This document shows positions 1-8,521 of a DNA stretch of 64,000 nucleotides, one piece after another. Source of the stretch: Hyphomicrobiales bacterium. GTDB taxonomy: Bacteria; Pseudomonadota; Alphaproteobacteria; Rhizobiales; OSC116. The DNA lies in contig JABSRZ010000004.1 in NCBI GenBank assembly GCA_013214705.1, positions 186,001 to 250,000 of the forward strand, read 5' to 3'. The stretch's first letter is position 1, and each line of letters begins with the position of its first letter. The translations under genes were made by a program, and so were the position numbers. Below the pieces are notes generated by a model that saw only the letters and a list, made by a program, of their open reading frames with translations, did not search any database and was not told the DNA's origin.

Positions 1-105
1 CACGCGGTCCTCAAACCTGCCGAGCCAAAACACCGAACTGGCCAATACCCCAATCATAATCAGAACAAATAACCCAATAAAAATATGATGTGCTCTCGTT
101 TCCAT
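1..105 (-). CDS. mlaD: MlaD-like MCE-domain lipid-transport protein, N-terminal fragment
   Basis: Only the first 35 codons lie in the window; the gene runs off the left edge. The fragment starts METRAHHIFIGLFVL and holds one hydrophobic anchor (about residues 8-27) followed by FWLGRF, the usual opening of MlaD proteins, whose periplasmic MCE ring carries phospholipid between the membranes. It starts 15 bp after the stop of the MlaF-type ATPase and lies in the same direction as mlaE and mlaF, giving the conserved order mlaE-mlaF-mlaD. The MCE domain itself is not visible, so the name rests on the anchor and the context. Confidence 0.8.
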   Translation of the reverse strand, partial: METRAHHIFIGLFVLIMIGVLASSVFWLGRFEDRV

Positions 106-120
106 ATGGTCACAATTCCT

Positions 121-906
121 TTACTTATTTTGCTGTTGGGCTTGCACTTGCCGCCCTCTTGCGCCACCAAAATACTCTTGTACCCATGGGTGGTCAAATT
201 TTAAAATTTTATCTAATTTACCGTCTACAATAACTTTACCATCCGCCAACACCGCCACATTGCCACAGATTTTGAAAATACTGTCCAAATCATGGGTAAT
301 CATCACCACGCTAATGCCCAGCGCATGGGTAAGTTCAAGTAGCAATTCGTCAAATTTTTCTGCGCCTATCGGGTCTAAACCAGATGTTGGTTCATCTAAA
401 AATAATATTTCAGGGTCTAGCGCCAACGCCCGCGCCAACGCCACACGTTTGCGCATACCGCCCGATAATTCAGAAGGCATTAACTGCCCAACCGTCCAAT
501 CAAGCCCGACCAAAAACAATTTCATATATGCCAGTTCTTGTGCAAATTGGCCATGTATGCCCAACTGCTCTTTCATTGGCAACCTTATATTGTCCAATAC
601 CGATAGAGATGAGAACAAAGCCCCATCTTGAAACAAAACCCCCCATTTGCGCGCCAAACCTAGGCCGCCCTTGGTTTCGGAAAATGGGTTTACGCCCAAT
701 ATTTTGACACTACCCGCCTCGGGTTTTTTAAGCCCGGTCATGGTGCGCAATAACACAGATTTACCCGTACCAGAACCGCCAACAATTCCAGTGATGACGC
801 CTTTTTCTATGGTCAGATTTAAATCGTCATGCACCAAATTTGTGCCAAATTGGCTGCGCAAATTCTCAACCACAATAATCGCTTGGTTAGCGGGGATATC
901 AGTCAT
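121..906 (-). CDS. mlaF: MlaF-type ABC transporter ATPase (phospholipid transport)
   Basis: A 261-residue ABC ATPase. Walker A GGSGTGKS is at residues 43-50, the signature is LSGGMRKR, Walker B is LFLDEPTSGLDP, and the H-loop is MITHDLDS. The signature LSGGM(R/K)KR and the C-terminal tail (about residues 235-261) are typical of MlaF/Ttg2A. In the Mla system it powers phospholipid movement between the membranes together with MlaE and MlaD. The start lies 3 bp after the mlaE stop and mlaD follows 15 bp downstream, so the three genes form one operon. No unusual features are seen. Confidence 0.93.
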   Translation of the reverse strand: MTDIPANQAIIVVENLRSQFGTNLVHDDLNLTIEKGVITGIVGGSGTGKSVLLRTMTGLKKPEAGSVKILGVNPFSETKGGLGLARKWGVLFQDGALFSSLSVLDNIRLPMKEQLGIHGQFAQELAYMKLFLVGLDWTVGQLMPSELSGGMRKRVALARALALDPEILFLDEPTSGLDPIGAEKFDELLLELTHALGISVVMITHDLDSIFKICGNVAVLADGKVIVDGKLDKILKFDHPWVQEYFGGARGRQVQAQQQNK

Positions 907-909
907 AAT

Positions 910-2061
910 CTAGCTCCCCAACAAATTAACTTGAGTGAAATATATGGCAATAATGGCATCGATAATAATCACCAGAAACAGGCCCTTAACCACCGATACC
1001 GTGGTATGATAACCCAGAGATGCGGCGTTAGATTGCACCTTCATGCCTTCATTACATGCCACCAAAACCAGCATAACAGCCATAAATGGTGTTTTGACCA
1101 AGGCCGTGCCGATGTCATATATCGTCACCCCATCATATATACCGTCTATAAATACGCTTAGGCCAATGTCATATCTTACATAAAGTAAAAATGCGCTGCC
1201 CGCATAGCCAGCAAAAATACCAATCACCGTCAATATCGGGAAAGCGATCAGCATCGCCATAACCCGCGGCATCACCAAAAACCGCATCACATCAAGGCCA
1301 ATCACTTTCATGGCATCAATTTCTTCATTCATCCGCATAGAGCCAATTTCAGCGGTTATCGATGATGAGCTACGCCCGGCAATCAGCATTCCGGTTAGCA
1401 ATATACTGGTTTCGCGGGTCGTCACCATGCCGATAAACCCAACCACATATTCCTCTGCACCAAAAATAGACAGCCGCCAAGCCACTTGCTCGGTCAGCAC
1501 CGCACCAACCATAAAACTCACCGCAAAAACGATGGCAATCGCCGGAATGGTCATATATTGGATGTGATAAACCATCGAGGTGAAACGAAATTCAAATGGT
1601 TTGCGAAGGGTATGCAAAATGGCCATCAAAAACAAGCCAAGCAATTGCGGTGTTTCGGCAAAAGCCCGGTAAGATCGCAAACAGGCTTTGCCAAAAGCCT
1701 CTAACATATCCAACGGGCCGCGAATTTTAGATTGTTTTGGGTGCTTTTGTGTGATGTCAAAATCAGCCAGCTTTAAGCTCAAGCTGTTAAACTCATCCGG
1801 CATATCGGCAAGTTCAACATCCATATCCGTGGCAAAAATCTGCATTTTTTTAATCATCAATACGGCAGATGTATCGACAATATCTATGCCTCTGCCAGAT
1901 ATAATAACATTTAATTTGTATGGCTTGCGGCCAAGCGCAAGCTTGTAATCTTTAAACAATTGCCGCTCAATTGCGCCAATATGAGCCAAAGTCCAGCGGC
2001 CAAATAAAGCGATGTTTATGCGGTTGTTTTCAACTATAATACTGTATAAATCGCTTTTCAT
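910..2061 (-). CDS. mlaE: MlaE-type ABC permease with N-terminal STAS domain
   Basis: The inner-membrane permease of the lipid-transport operon. Residues 1 to about 95 form a STAS-like domain (a separate MlaB-like function in gammaproteobacteria) and the rest is the MlaE permease fold, with the conserved region around FIGMVTTRETSILLTGMLIAGRSSSSITAEI and EEIDAMKVIGLDV. Fusion of STAS to the permease is common in alphaproteobacteria. A longer frame begins at 2103, but the 14 extra residues look non-coding. The ATG at 2061 (MKSDLYSI) matches the STAS start and has AAGG just upstream, so I chose it. It is first in the mlaEFD operon. Confidence 0.92.
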   Translation of the reverse strand: MKSDLYSIIVENNRINIALFGRWTLAHIGAIERQLFKDYKLALGRKPYKLNVIISGRGIDIVDTSAVLMIKKMQIFATDMDVELADMPDEFNSLSLKLADFDITQKHPKQSKIRGPLDMLEAFGKACLRSYRAFAETPQLLGLFLMAILHTLRKPFEFRFTSMVYHIQYMTIPAIAIVFAVSFMVGAVLTEQVAWRLSIFGAEEYVVGFIGMVTTRETSILLTGMLIAGRSSSSITAEIGSMRMNEEIDAMKVIGLDVMRFLVMPRVMAMLIAFPILTVIGIFAGYAGSAFLLYVRYDIGLSVFIDGIYDGVTIYDIGTALVKTPFMAVMLVLVACNEGMKVQSNAASLGYHTTVSVVKGLFLVIIIDAIIAIYFTQVNLLGS

Positions 2062-2139
2062 AAGGCCTTGGATTAAAGGGTAAATATGGCAATTATATAA
2101 CATATATAATTATTCGTGCCAATATAACTAGGTTAATAA

Positions 2140-3372
2140 CTAATTTGTCGATTTCTGTTTTTGTTTTTGCGAAAAGTTTAGCGCCTCACCATTCCAAATG
2201 AATTTAAGCCCTAAAGCCATTATCAAGGCGATAAAGCCCAATAACGCCCCAAACCAATAGGTTAAATTTGCATAATCGGCATATAGCCAGCCACTAATAA
2301 CCAAAGCCACCGACATAAATACCCCGGTGTTTAAACTAAGGTTTATAGCCATAGCTGTGGATATTAAATTATCCGGCACACTTCTAGAAATTAGGTTTAA
2401 TGAGCCTAAATATACTGCACCAAAAGTTAAACCATGCAACGTTTGGGCAAAGAAAACCAACGGCAATATAGGGTCGAACGCCAATATAACCCAGCGCAGA
2501 ATAGCCGCAGCCGCCGCCAACATCAGCATCCTTCTCGGGCCAAATATACTTGTAATCCGCCCCGAATAGATAAATAACAGCACTTCGGCAAATACCCCGA
2601 TCGCCCACAATATGCCGATCAACTCACTCGAATATCCCAAACTCGCCCAATGAATGGCCGAAAAGCCATAAAAAACCGCGTGCGAGGCATGCACAAATGA
2701 CACCGTAACCAAAATGGTGATGAAAATAGGGTGTTTTATCATCATCATTGCACCAGTTAAGTCAAATTTTGGCGGCTTTGCTTGCTCAGAGTTTTCGCCA
2801 TCTTCTTGGTCATTAGCCGGCAAAACAGGCAGTATAAAACTGGCAATGGTCGAGGCAACGGCGCCCATTAACAGCCAAGTGATAAAGGCATCTAATCCAA
2901 AAGCGTCAATCGCCTTGCCGCAGGCATAGGATGAAATGATAAACGCCACGCTACCCCACAAACGCGTCCGGCCAAAATCAAAGCCAAATTTGTCAGCACC
3001 TTTTATCGCCAAGCCTTCCAAAATCGGCACGACCGCCGCCGTGGCGATGGAATAAAACATAACCACAATGAAAATACTGACATAATTATCGACAAAATAA
3101 AGCGCCACAGCAGACAAGCTAGTGAGTAGATTCATCAACACGAGCGGGGTTTTTTTATATTTGAACCCATCGGCAAGCAACGCCCCGATCGGCCCAAAAA
3201 TGCTTCTGACCACCAATGCGATCGCCAGTATAAACGCCACTTCTTCGGAGTCAAAGCCCCGCCCCTTTAACCAGGGCGCAAAAAACACCGCATAAGCGGC
3301 AAAACCCCAGAACAAACTGGCAAATGATACCGACATTTTGTTCGAAAATGCCTGACCGTGACTAATTTTCAT
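2140..3372 (-). CDS. MFS transporter, HcaT/MFS_1-like family
   Basis: A 410-residue major facilitator protein with about 12 hydrophobic segments. Family features are the N-terminal FASLFWGFAAYAVFFAPWLKGRGF, the RSIFGPIGALLADGFKYKK loop between helices 2 and 3, and FGRTRLWGSVAFI around helix 5. These resemble the phenylpropionate permease HcaT / MFS_1_like group; the substrate cannot be read from the sequence. A hydrophilic loop rich in Asp, Glu and Asn separates the two halves. It lies 78 bp upstream of mlaE on the same strand, so read-through is possible but not shown. It is divergent from the coiled-coil gene at 3506. Confidence 0.85.
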   Translation of the reverse strand: MKISHGQAFSNKMSVSFASLFWGFAAYAVFFAPWLKGRGFDSEEVAFILAIALVVRSIFGPIGALLADGFKYKKTPLVLMNLLTSLSAVALYFVDNYVSIFIVVMFYSIATAAVVPILEGLAIKGADKFGFDFGRTRLWGSVAFIISSYACGKAIDAFGLDAFITWLLMGAVASTIASFILPVLPANDQEDGENSEQAKPPKFDLTGAMMMIKHPIFITILVTVSFVHASHAVFYGFSAIHWASLGYSSELIGILWAIGVFAEVLLFIYSGRITSIFGPRRMLMLAAAAAILRWVILAFDPILPLVFFAQTLHGLTFGAVYLGSLNLISRSVPDNLISTAMAINLSLNTGVFMSVALVISGWLYADYANLTYWFGALLGFIALIMALGLKFIWNGEALNFSQKQKQKSTN

Positions 3373-3505
3373 ATAACCTCAGAAATTTCGGTGGCAGTGA
3401 GCAAACTAGCCAAATCAAATAAACGCTTCTAATATATGTACGAATCTGCCAAACTATTGCAAAGTAACCACAAGTTAGCGCAAATAATCGGTTTTAAATA
3501 GCAGT

Positions 3506-4828
3506 ATGAGTGATAATCTTAAAAATAAAGCTGTTATACAGAATGCTCAGAATCCTAAATCTGACCATGCCTATTCAGCGCGACAAAATCAACCAAATAT
3601 TAAACCAGAATATGCGGATGACTATGATAAAATTCATATGGCCGTGCTTGAAACCAAACGTGGCCGCTGGTTTATGGCCGAATACGCGCGCCGGAATAAA
3701 GTGGTCGAAAGTCAACTTATCATTGCTGCATTGGCTAAAGTCGAGGCCAAAATTGAGCTGAAATTATCAGCAAAAACTCAAAAATTAGAATCAGTTGCTG
3801 ATGCACCCGTTGCCGCACCAAAAACCTCGCCAATTTTGCCTAAAACAGATTTTGAGTCGGTTCAACAATCGACCCACTTTGGCCAGTTATTCGAACAGTT
3901 TAAACAAAAATCATGGCTATCTTTGCAGTGGGCAGGCATAAAAGCTTCCCTGCCGTTTGCTAAAATCCAAACAATCCTTAGTTTTGCCACCCAACAATCT
4001 AGCCTTAGCTTGCAAAAGCAAAAAACCGGTTTGCTCGACATTGTTGGCGATTTGGATGCGCAAAATGTCGATAAGAAATTGGTTAAAAAACTAGCCTATA
4101 TCGCCTCAGAACTTGGCAAATTAGAAAGTTTGCAGGGCAATCTAAATCTTCAACTTTCCGATGGCATAAAATTTATCAGCGAGCTTGAAAATTTGGCGCA
4201 TAATGCCGCACCAGAATTTGAAAAATTCACCCCAAAACCCACTGAAACGCTGCAAAACAATGCCGAAAAACAGCTAATAACCGCACAAAATGAGCTAAAA
4301 ACCGTTAAAAATGCCCTAAAAACCATCAAAAATGAGCTAGAAACGGTCAAAAACAAGCCAAAAACCAAACCAAATATCACCGAAACTCCTAATTTGGGCC
4401 CAGCTGGTCGGATTAAAAAAATGTTCAAAATTGAACACACTTTCCACGAGCAACAAGCCGAAACAACCTCAGAACCAGCGCAAGCGTTTGATGAAGCGTT
4501 TGGCGATGACAAATTAGAAGTTAAAAATAGCAAACTCAAAATAATTGCCAATACAAGGCAAATTTCGACCCCTAAAAACATCGAAAAAGACATCCAACCG
4601 CAGCCAAATACGCAATTATCAGCACAAACCCAAAAGCTTTCAAACCTCGGCAGTTTGATGAAAAACACCGATGCTGATGAAGCTAGTGGTTTTGATTTAG
4701 GCGATCAAGATATTGGCCAAACAGCTAGCAATCCGCGCATCATTGTCGAAAAAAAGTTTAACGCTCTAAACTCTTTAGCTCTGCTGTCTAAAACCGAGCG
4801 CACTATGTTATTCACCCTGCAAAATTAG
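3506..4828 (+). CDS. Conserved alphaproteobacterial coiled-coil protein of unknown function
   Basis: I do not assign a function. Residues about 39-68 contain the block DDYDKIHMAVLETKRGRWFMAEYARRN, an N-terminal motif I recall from hypothetical proteins across alphaproteobacteria. The rest is low in complexity and rich in Lys, Asn, Gln and Glu. A helical stretch (about 140-230) is followed by a tandem 7-residue repeat (LKTVKNA, LKTIKNE, LETVKNK, PKTKPNI) at about residues 263-292, encoded by near-identical 21-bp units around 4275-4370. The C-terminus (NPRIIVEKKFNALNSLALLSKTERTMLF) again looks conserved. There is no signal peptide or membrane segment, so it is probably cytosolic. It is divergent from the MFS gene. 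Confidence 0.75.
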   Translation: MSDNLKNKAVIQNAQNPKSDHAYSARQNQPNIKPEYADDYDKIHMAVLETKRGRWFMAEYARRNKVVESQLIIAALAKVEAKIELKLSAKTQKLESVADAPVAAPKTSPILPKTDFESVQQSTHFGQLFEQFKQKSWLSLQWAGIKASLPFAKIQTILSFATQQSSLSLQKQKTGLLDIVGDLDAQNVDKKLVKKLAYIASELGKLESLQGNLNLQLSDGIKFISELENLAHNAAPEFEKFTPKPTETLQNNAEKQLITAQNELKTVKNALKTIKNELETVKNKPKTKPNITETPNLGPAGRIKKMFKIEHTFHEQQAETTSEPAQAFDEAFGDDKLEVKNSKLKIIANTRQISTPKNIEKDIQPQPNTQLSAQTQKLSNLGSLMKNTDADEASGFDLGDQDIGQTASNPRIIVEKKFNALNSLALLSKTERTMLFTLQN

Positions 4829-4846
4829 CCGCTAAAGTGGCGACCA

Positions 4847-5263
4847 TCACAATTGTTTGATGAGGAATATTTTGTCAATATTTTTATCTTTCATCGCGAC
4901 ATAGCGCGCCACCTCTTCAAAACCTAGTTTTTTATAAAATTCTGGCGCTTGAAAACTGTAAGTATCCAAGTGAATTTCGGTTATACCGCGTTGTTTAAAC
5001 TCAGCTTCTAGTGTTTCAAATATTTGCCCGCCTATGCCTTGCCCGCGCAATTCATCTGCAATCCATAGATATCTAATCATCGCAATATTGCCAACCGTTA
5101 GCCCAGTGGCACCGCCTCTAATCTTGCCCTCATCATCGCGGCAAAAACAGGCAATATGGGTTAAATTATCGTCATTAAACACGGGCTTATTAAACTCGAC
5201 AAGCCCATTAAACACGGTTTTTACATCATTTTCATTAGGGTTGGTTTCAAAAACAATTTGCAT
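4847..5263 (-). CDS. GNAT family N-acetyltransferase
   Basis: A single-domain acetyltransferase of about 138 residues. The acetyl-CoA binding motif A is YLWIADELRGQGIGGQIF (R/Q-x-x-G-x-G/A type), followed by the typical C-terminal strand-loop YSFQAPEFYKKLGFEEVARY. A longer open frame begins at 5413 but runs into the upstream LysE gene. The ATG at 5263 (MQIVFETN) gives a normal GNAT length and begins 5 bp after the LysE stop, so I use it. It probably forms an operon with the exporter. The acceptor substrate is unknown. Confidence 0.85.
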   Translation of the reverse strand: MQIVFETNPNENDVKTVFNGLVEFNKPVFNDDNLTHIACFCRDDEGKIRGGATGLTVGNIAMIRYLWIADELRGQGIGGQIFETLEAEFKQRGITEIHLDTYSFQAPEFYKKLGFEEVARYVAMKDKNIDKIFLIKQL

Positions 5264-5268
5264 AATAT

Positions 5269-5871
5269 TTACCAAAATAATGTGAGTACAGAAATCGCCA
5301 ATAAGCTGGCCATAATATAATTGAATATGAGAAAAGCCCGTTCGGATTTTAAAAACCGACCAATTTCCCGCCCAAACAAGCACCAGGCAAAAATAAGCGG
5401 CAAGCCAACACAAAAATTCACCAGCACCATAATTCCTAATTCGGTAAACTTATCGCCACCAATGGAGATAAAAGTGGCGATGGCACCGATTATCATAACC
5501 CACGCTTTGGGGTTAACCCATTGAAATGCTGCGGCTTGTATAAATGTAAGTGGCGAACTTGTCGATTTTCCGGTGGCGCTTTTGCTTTTGGAGGTGGCAA
5601 TTTTAAACGCCAAATAAAGCAAAAATGCCGCGCCGACAAAGCGCATAATATCGTGAATAATCGGATAGGTGACGAATATTTGGCCGAGGCCTAAGCCCAC
5701 CATAACCAACATAAACACAAAACCCAAATTAACCCCTAAAGCGTGCGGAATGGAGCGTTTAAAGCCAAAATTTGCCCCAGATGATGCCAACATAATATTG
5801 TTAGGCCCCGGCGTGCCGACCGTTGCCAAAACATAAAAGGCATAACCAAATATCAAGCTAGAATATTCCAT
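5269..5871 (-). CDS. LysE/RhtB family amino-acid exporter
   Basis: A 200-residue inner-membrane protein with about six hydrophobic segments. The diagnostic N-terminus TVGTPGPNNIMLASSGANFGFKRSIPHALGVNLGF matches the LysE/RhtB GPN motif region, and FQWVNPKAWVM is the conserved mid-protein motif. Members export amino acids or derivatives; the substrate is not predictable. It is followed after 5 bp by a GNAT acetyltransferase, a common pairing that may link acetylation with export (inference). It is divergent from the kinase gene at 5956, with an 84-bp spacer. Confidence 0.9.
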   Translation of the reverse strand: MEYSSLIFGYAFYVLATVGTPGPNNIMLASSGANFGFKRSIPHALGVNLGFVFMLVMVGLGLGQIFVTYPIIHDIMRFVGAAFLLYLAFKIATSKSKSATGKSTSSPLTFIQAAAFQWVNPKAWVMIIGAIATFISIGGDKFTELGIMVLVNFCVGLPLIFAWCLFGREIGRFLKSERAFLIFNYIMASLLAISVLTLFW

Positions 5872-5955
5872 GACATCACTTCCAAATAGCGTTATCCTAC
5901 AATGAAATTGATGTAAGTCAACATGCCTGACCTATGATAATATTTGATGAAATAG

Positions 5956-6822
5956 ATGAATATGCTAGATGAGTTACACAAAGTGGCCGAAATTATCGGC
6001 GAAATGCCAGTAAAATCTGAGAAAATTGCCCAAAGTTACGACCTATCTATTTATAAATTAGAGTTTAAGCACCGCGCTGCCCTAGTGGCCAAACACGGCC
6101 ACCCCAAATTGCGCGACCATTTTGAAATCGAATTTAAAATGCTTAAGCAATTGAATGAATTCAATTTTTTACCCACTCCCCAAGCCATATATGTGAGTGA
6201 TGCACTATATTTGATGGATTATATAGACAATGTGGCGCTGGGGCACCACCAAGAGGCCGAGGCAAAGATAGCCCGAAAAATTGCCCAATTGCACGATGTA
6301 AAAGCTCAAAAATTTGGCTTTGAATATGACACATTAATCGGCTCGTTATTGCAACCCAACCGATTTAACACCAATTGGATTGAGTTTTTTAGAGACCAAA
6401 GACTTATATATTTTGCCGACCTTTGTTATCAGCAAAAACTAGTGAGCAGCGAATTTAGACACCAAATAGATAAAATTTCCGATAGGCTAGATGAATTATT
6501 GCTCGATAACCATAAGCCGACATTGATTCATGGCGATTTATGGTATGGCAATATATTGACCGATGGCAGCGCATTAAACGCCTTTATCGACCCAGCACTA
6601 TATTATGCCAACCCTGAAATTGAACTGGCTTATGTGACCATGCACAATAGTTTGGGTGATGATTTTTTTAATGAATATCAACAACATCACCAAATTGAAG
6701 ATGGCTTTTTTGACCTGCGCAAAGACATATATAACATCTACCCGCATTTGATACACATATTGCTGTGCGGCCCAGAATATGCCGTGCCAGTAGAAGCAGT
6801 GTTCAAACGCCACGGGGTTTGA
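5956..6822 (+). CDS. Fructosamine-kinase / APH-fold small-molecule kinase
   Basis: A 288-residue protein of the fructosamine kinase family. The catalytic loop is LIHGDLWYGNIL (HGDxxxxN, about residues 192-203) and the metal-binding Asp lies in AFIDPALYY. The C-terminus IYPHLIHILLCGPEYAVPVEAVFKR matches the family's last helix, so the end is genuine even though it abuts a repeat element. Family members phosphorylate ketosamines (deglycation) or related sugars; the substrate is inferred only from family. The ATG at 5956 is followed 6 bp later by a second one (MLDEL), which could be the true start. Confidence 0.85.
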   Translation: MNMLDELHKVAEIIGEMPVKSEKIAQSYDLSIYKLEFKHRAALVAKHGHPKLRDHFEIEFKMLKQLNEFNFLPTPQAIYVSDALYLMDYIDNVALGHHQEAEAKIARKIAQLHDVKAQKFGFEYDTLIGSLLQPNRFNTNWIEFFRDQRLIYFADLCYQQKLVSSEFRHQIDKISDRLDELLLDNHKPTLIHGDLWYGNILTDGSALNAFIDPALYYANPEIELAYVTMHNSLGDDFFNEYQQHHQIEDGFFDLRKDIYNIYPHLIHILLCGPEYAVPVEAVFKRHGV

Positions 6823-6846
6823 GACCCAACACACCACAACATTTCG

Positions 6847-7019
6847 CATGCCCCCAAGAACCCCTGCGATTCGGCGAGTGCGCCCAGAAGCCGCAAGGCA
6901 AACTCTGAGGCCACCGCGCGGAGGCTAGCTGACACTTGCAAAGCAAGTGGCTGCGCACGCAAGTGCCAACAGTGACAAGGCCGACAGGCCGCAGGAACGT
7001 ATAAATGAGACTTCCAGAG
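6847..7019 (-). repeat. Dispersed ~170-bp repeat, copy 1 (inverted relative to copies 2 and 3)
   Basis: Read on the minus strand, this segment matches 8301-8464 and 8522-8695. Shared blocks include CATTTATACGTTC, CACTTGCGTGCGC, GCTAGCCTCCGCGCG, CTTCTGGGCGCACTCGCCG and AATCGCAGGGGT. It is GC-rich against an AT-rich background, contains small inverted repeats around the CGGCC blocks and has no convincing ORF. It fills the 304-bp gap between the kinase gene and the TIR gene together with 7020-7126, which holds only the TIR gene's upstream region (AATAGGAATAAATA as a ribosome site). Confidence 0.85.
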
Positions 7020-7126
7020 TGTTGGCAGTAGTGGGGTGTGTAATTACAATTTTAACTTGTAGTCATGCCCTTTTTCAGCTATGAGTACATAACGTGTACA
7101 AACCAAGTAGGTAATAGGAATAAATA

Positions 7127-7651
7127 ATGGCTGCAATCAAACGAAAAGTGTTTATTAGTTATTACCATGCTGAAGACCAATGGTATAAAGAATATATCGA
7201 AACTAACTTCCAAGACCAAATAATTAATAAGTCTGTTGGTATGGGTGACATTGACACAGATAATAGTACAAATTATATTAAGAGGTTGATTCAGCAAGAT
7301 AATATATCCGACACCTCGGTTGTCATTGTATTAATAGGACCTAACACAAGAAAACGAAAGCATGTCGACTGGGAAATTTCTGCGGGTTTAATGGCAAAAG
7401 TTGGAGGCGTCTCTTCATTGATTGGCGTAATGTTACCGGAACTGGCGCAATCCGGCGAAAATAGGTGGTATTGGGATGACATGCCCGCTCGATTTGCAGA
7501 CAACGGGAAAACTGGTTATGCAATATTTTATAAATGGGATTATTTTATTAATAATTTCAGTTCGATTGTAAACACAGCATTCGAAAACAAAGCTGTTTTG
7601 AAAGATAAAATAGATAACTCCCGTATTCAAATGACAAGAAACCTCCCGTAA
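7127..7651 (+). CDS. TIR-like domain protein (MTH538/ThsB type), candidate defence effector or sensor
   Basis: A 174-residue protein. KRKVFISYYHAEDQWYKEYIE (residues 5-25), the Asp-rich GMGDIDTDN loop (39-46), the I-x-x-D-x-I-S-D-T-S-V-V-I-V-L-I-G strand (residues 56-71) and HVDWEISAG with Glu83 match the TIR-like fold of the Thoeris ThsB family. ThsB proteins make an NAD-derived signal on phage infection. No ThsA-type SIR2/SLOG NADase gene is adjacent. The stop overlaps the next ATG (TAATG at 7649-7653), so the two genes are translationally coupled. The cassette is more AT-rich than its neighbours and is bracketed by inverted repeats, suggesting acquisition. The C-terminal part (about 120-174) has no motif I recognise. 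Confidence 0.85.
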   Translation: MAAIKRKVFISYYHAEDQWYKEYIETNFQDQIINKSVGMGDIDTDNSTNYIKRLIQQDNISDTSVVIVLIGPNTRKRKHVDWEISAGLMAKVGGVSSLIGVMLPELAQSGENRWYWDDMPARFADNGKTGYAIFYKWDYFINNFSSIVNTAFENKAVLKDKIDNSRIQMTRNLP

Positions 7652-8277
7652 TGAAATCAGTATTCGAATTGAAAATTGATAATACTTGGAATTTATCTAT
7701 TTTTTTAGACCTTTCTTCCCTGCTGATCATCCTTCTAATTATGGTTTTCGTAATAGCATCTTATTTGTACATCAAGCATAAATTTTTGAGCGACGTTGTT
7801 ATTGATAAAGTCCATATCGGCCTTGGTTCAGGAAAAATCACCCTGAAAAACGACCCCATTGACAAGAATATCGCATACAAGATTTGGCTTGAATTAAAAA
7901 CTAGGAAAATAGGGCAGAAAATAGATTTTGAAAACGATGTTATTATTGAAATCTACAATTCATGGTATGATTTTTTTCAAATCACCCGGGAGCTTCTAAA
8001 AGATATCCCCTCAGATAAAGTCCATCGTTCACACACGAAAAAAATTATAAACTTATCTATCGAAGTTCTCAATGTTGGCATGAGGCCACATCTAACAGAA
8101 TGGCAAGCAAAATTCAGGCGGTGGTATGGAGTTGTTGAAGTAAATTACCCCGATTTATCACCGCAAGAAATACAAAAAAAATATCCTTATTTCGATGAAC
8201 TAACAGAGGAAATGACTAGAATTAACAATGAACTAATCATTTATTGTGATGAGTTATATAAGTTAGTTAGCAAATAA
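7651..8277 (+). CDS. Membrane-anchored helical protein, partner of the TIR protein
   Basis: 208 residues. One transmembrane segment (about 20-41) is followed by a cytosolic domain predicted to be mostly helical. The region KIWLELKTRKIGQKID, VIIEIYNSWYDFFQITRELLKDIP and IEVLNVGMRPHLTEWQAKFRRWY looks strongly conserved; I recall similar sequences in hypothetical proteins from defence-like loci but cannot name a family. It is coupled to the TIR gene by a TAATG overlap, so the products are probably made in fixed ratio. Inferred role: membrane-associated sensor, scaffold or effector answering the TIR protein, for example by disturbing the membrane. No nuclease or NADase motif is seen. Confidence 0.75.
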   Translation: MKSVFELKIDNTWNLSIFLDLSSLLIILLIMVFVIASYLYIKHKFLSDVVIDKVHIGLGSGKITLKNDPIDKNIAYKIWLELKTRKIGQKIDFENDVIIEIYNSWYDFFQITRELLKDIPSDKVHRSHTKKIINLSIEVLNVGMRPHLTEWQAKFRRWYGVVEVNYPDLSPQEIQKKYPYFDELTEEMTRINNELIIYCDELYKLVSK

Positions 8278-8300
8278 ACCCACCAGCAACCCCCACTCGG

Positions 8301-8464
8301 GTACTCCATTCATACGTTCCCACGGCCTAACGGCCTTGTCACTGTTGACACTTGCGTGCGCTCCACCCACTAAAGTAGGCTACGCTAGCCTCCGCGCGTT
8401 GGCCTCACGCTATGCCTTACAGCTTCTGGGCGCACTCACCGAATCGCTGGGATTCTTGCGGGCA
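8301..8464 (+). repeat. Dispersed ~170-bp repeat, copy 2
   Basis: This copy has the same block order as copy 1 but on the plus strand: CATTCATACGTTCC, GGCCTTGTCACTGTTGACAC, TTGCGTGCGC, GCTAGCCTCCGCGCG, CTTCTGGGCGCACTCACCG and AATCGCTGGGATTCTTGCGG. It begins 23 bp after the stop of the TIR partner gene. With copy 3 it forms a direct tandem pair on the right side of the TIR cassette, inverted relative to copy 1 on the left. It is non-coding. Confidence 0.85.
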
Positions 8465-8521
8465 GATGGAAAATCAGAATGTGTGTTTAGGGAGACATAG
8501 CCAGTTAGCACTCCTGCCGAT

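Noticed and set aside
7127-8277. Calling the TIR cassette canonical Thoeris
   Set aside because: Only a ThsB-like TIR is present; there is no SIR2, SLOG or Macro-type ThsA beside it, and the partner is a different membrane protein.
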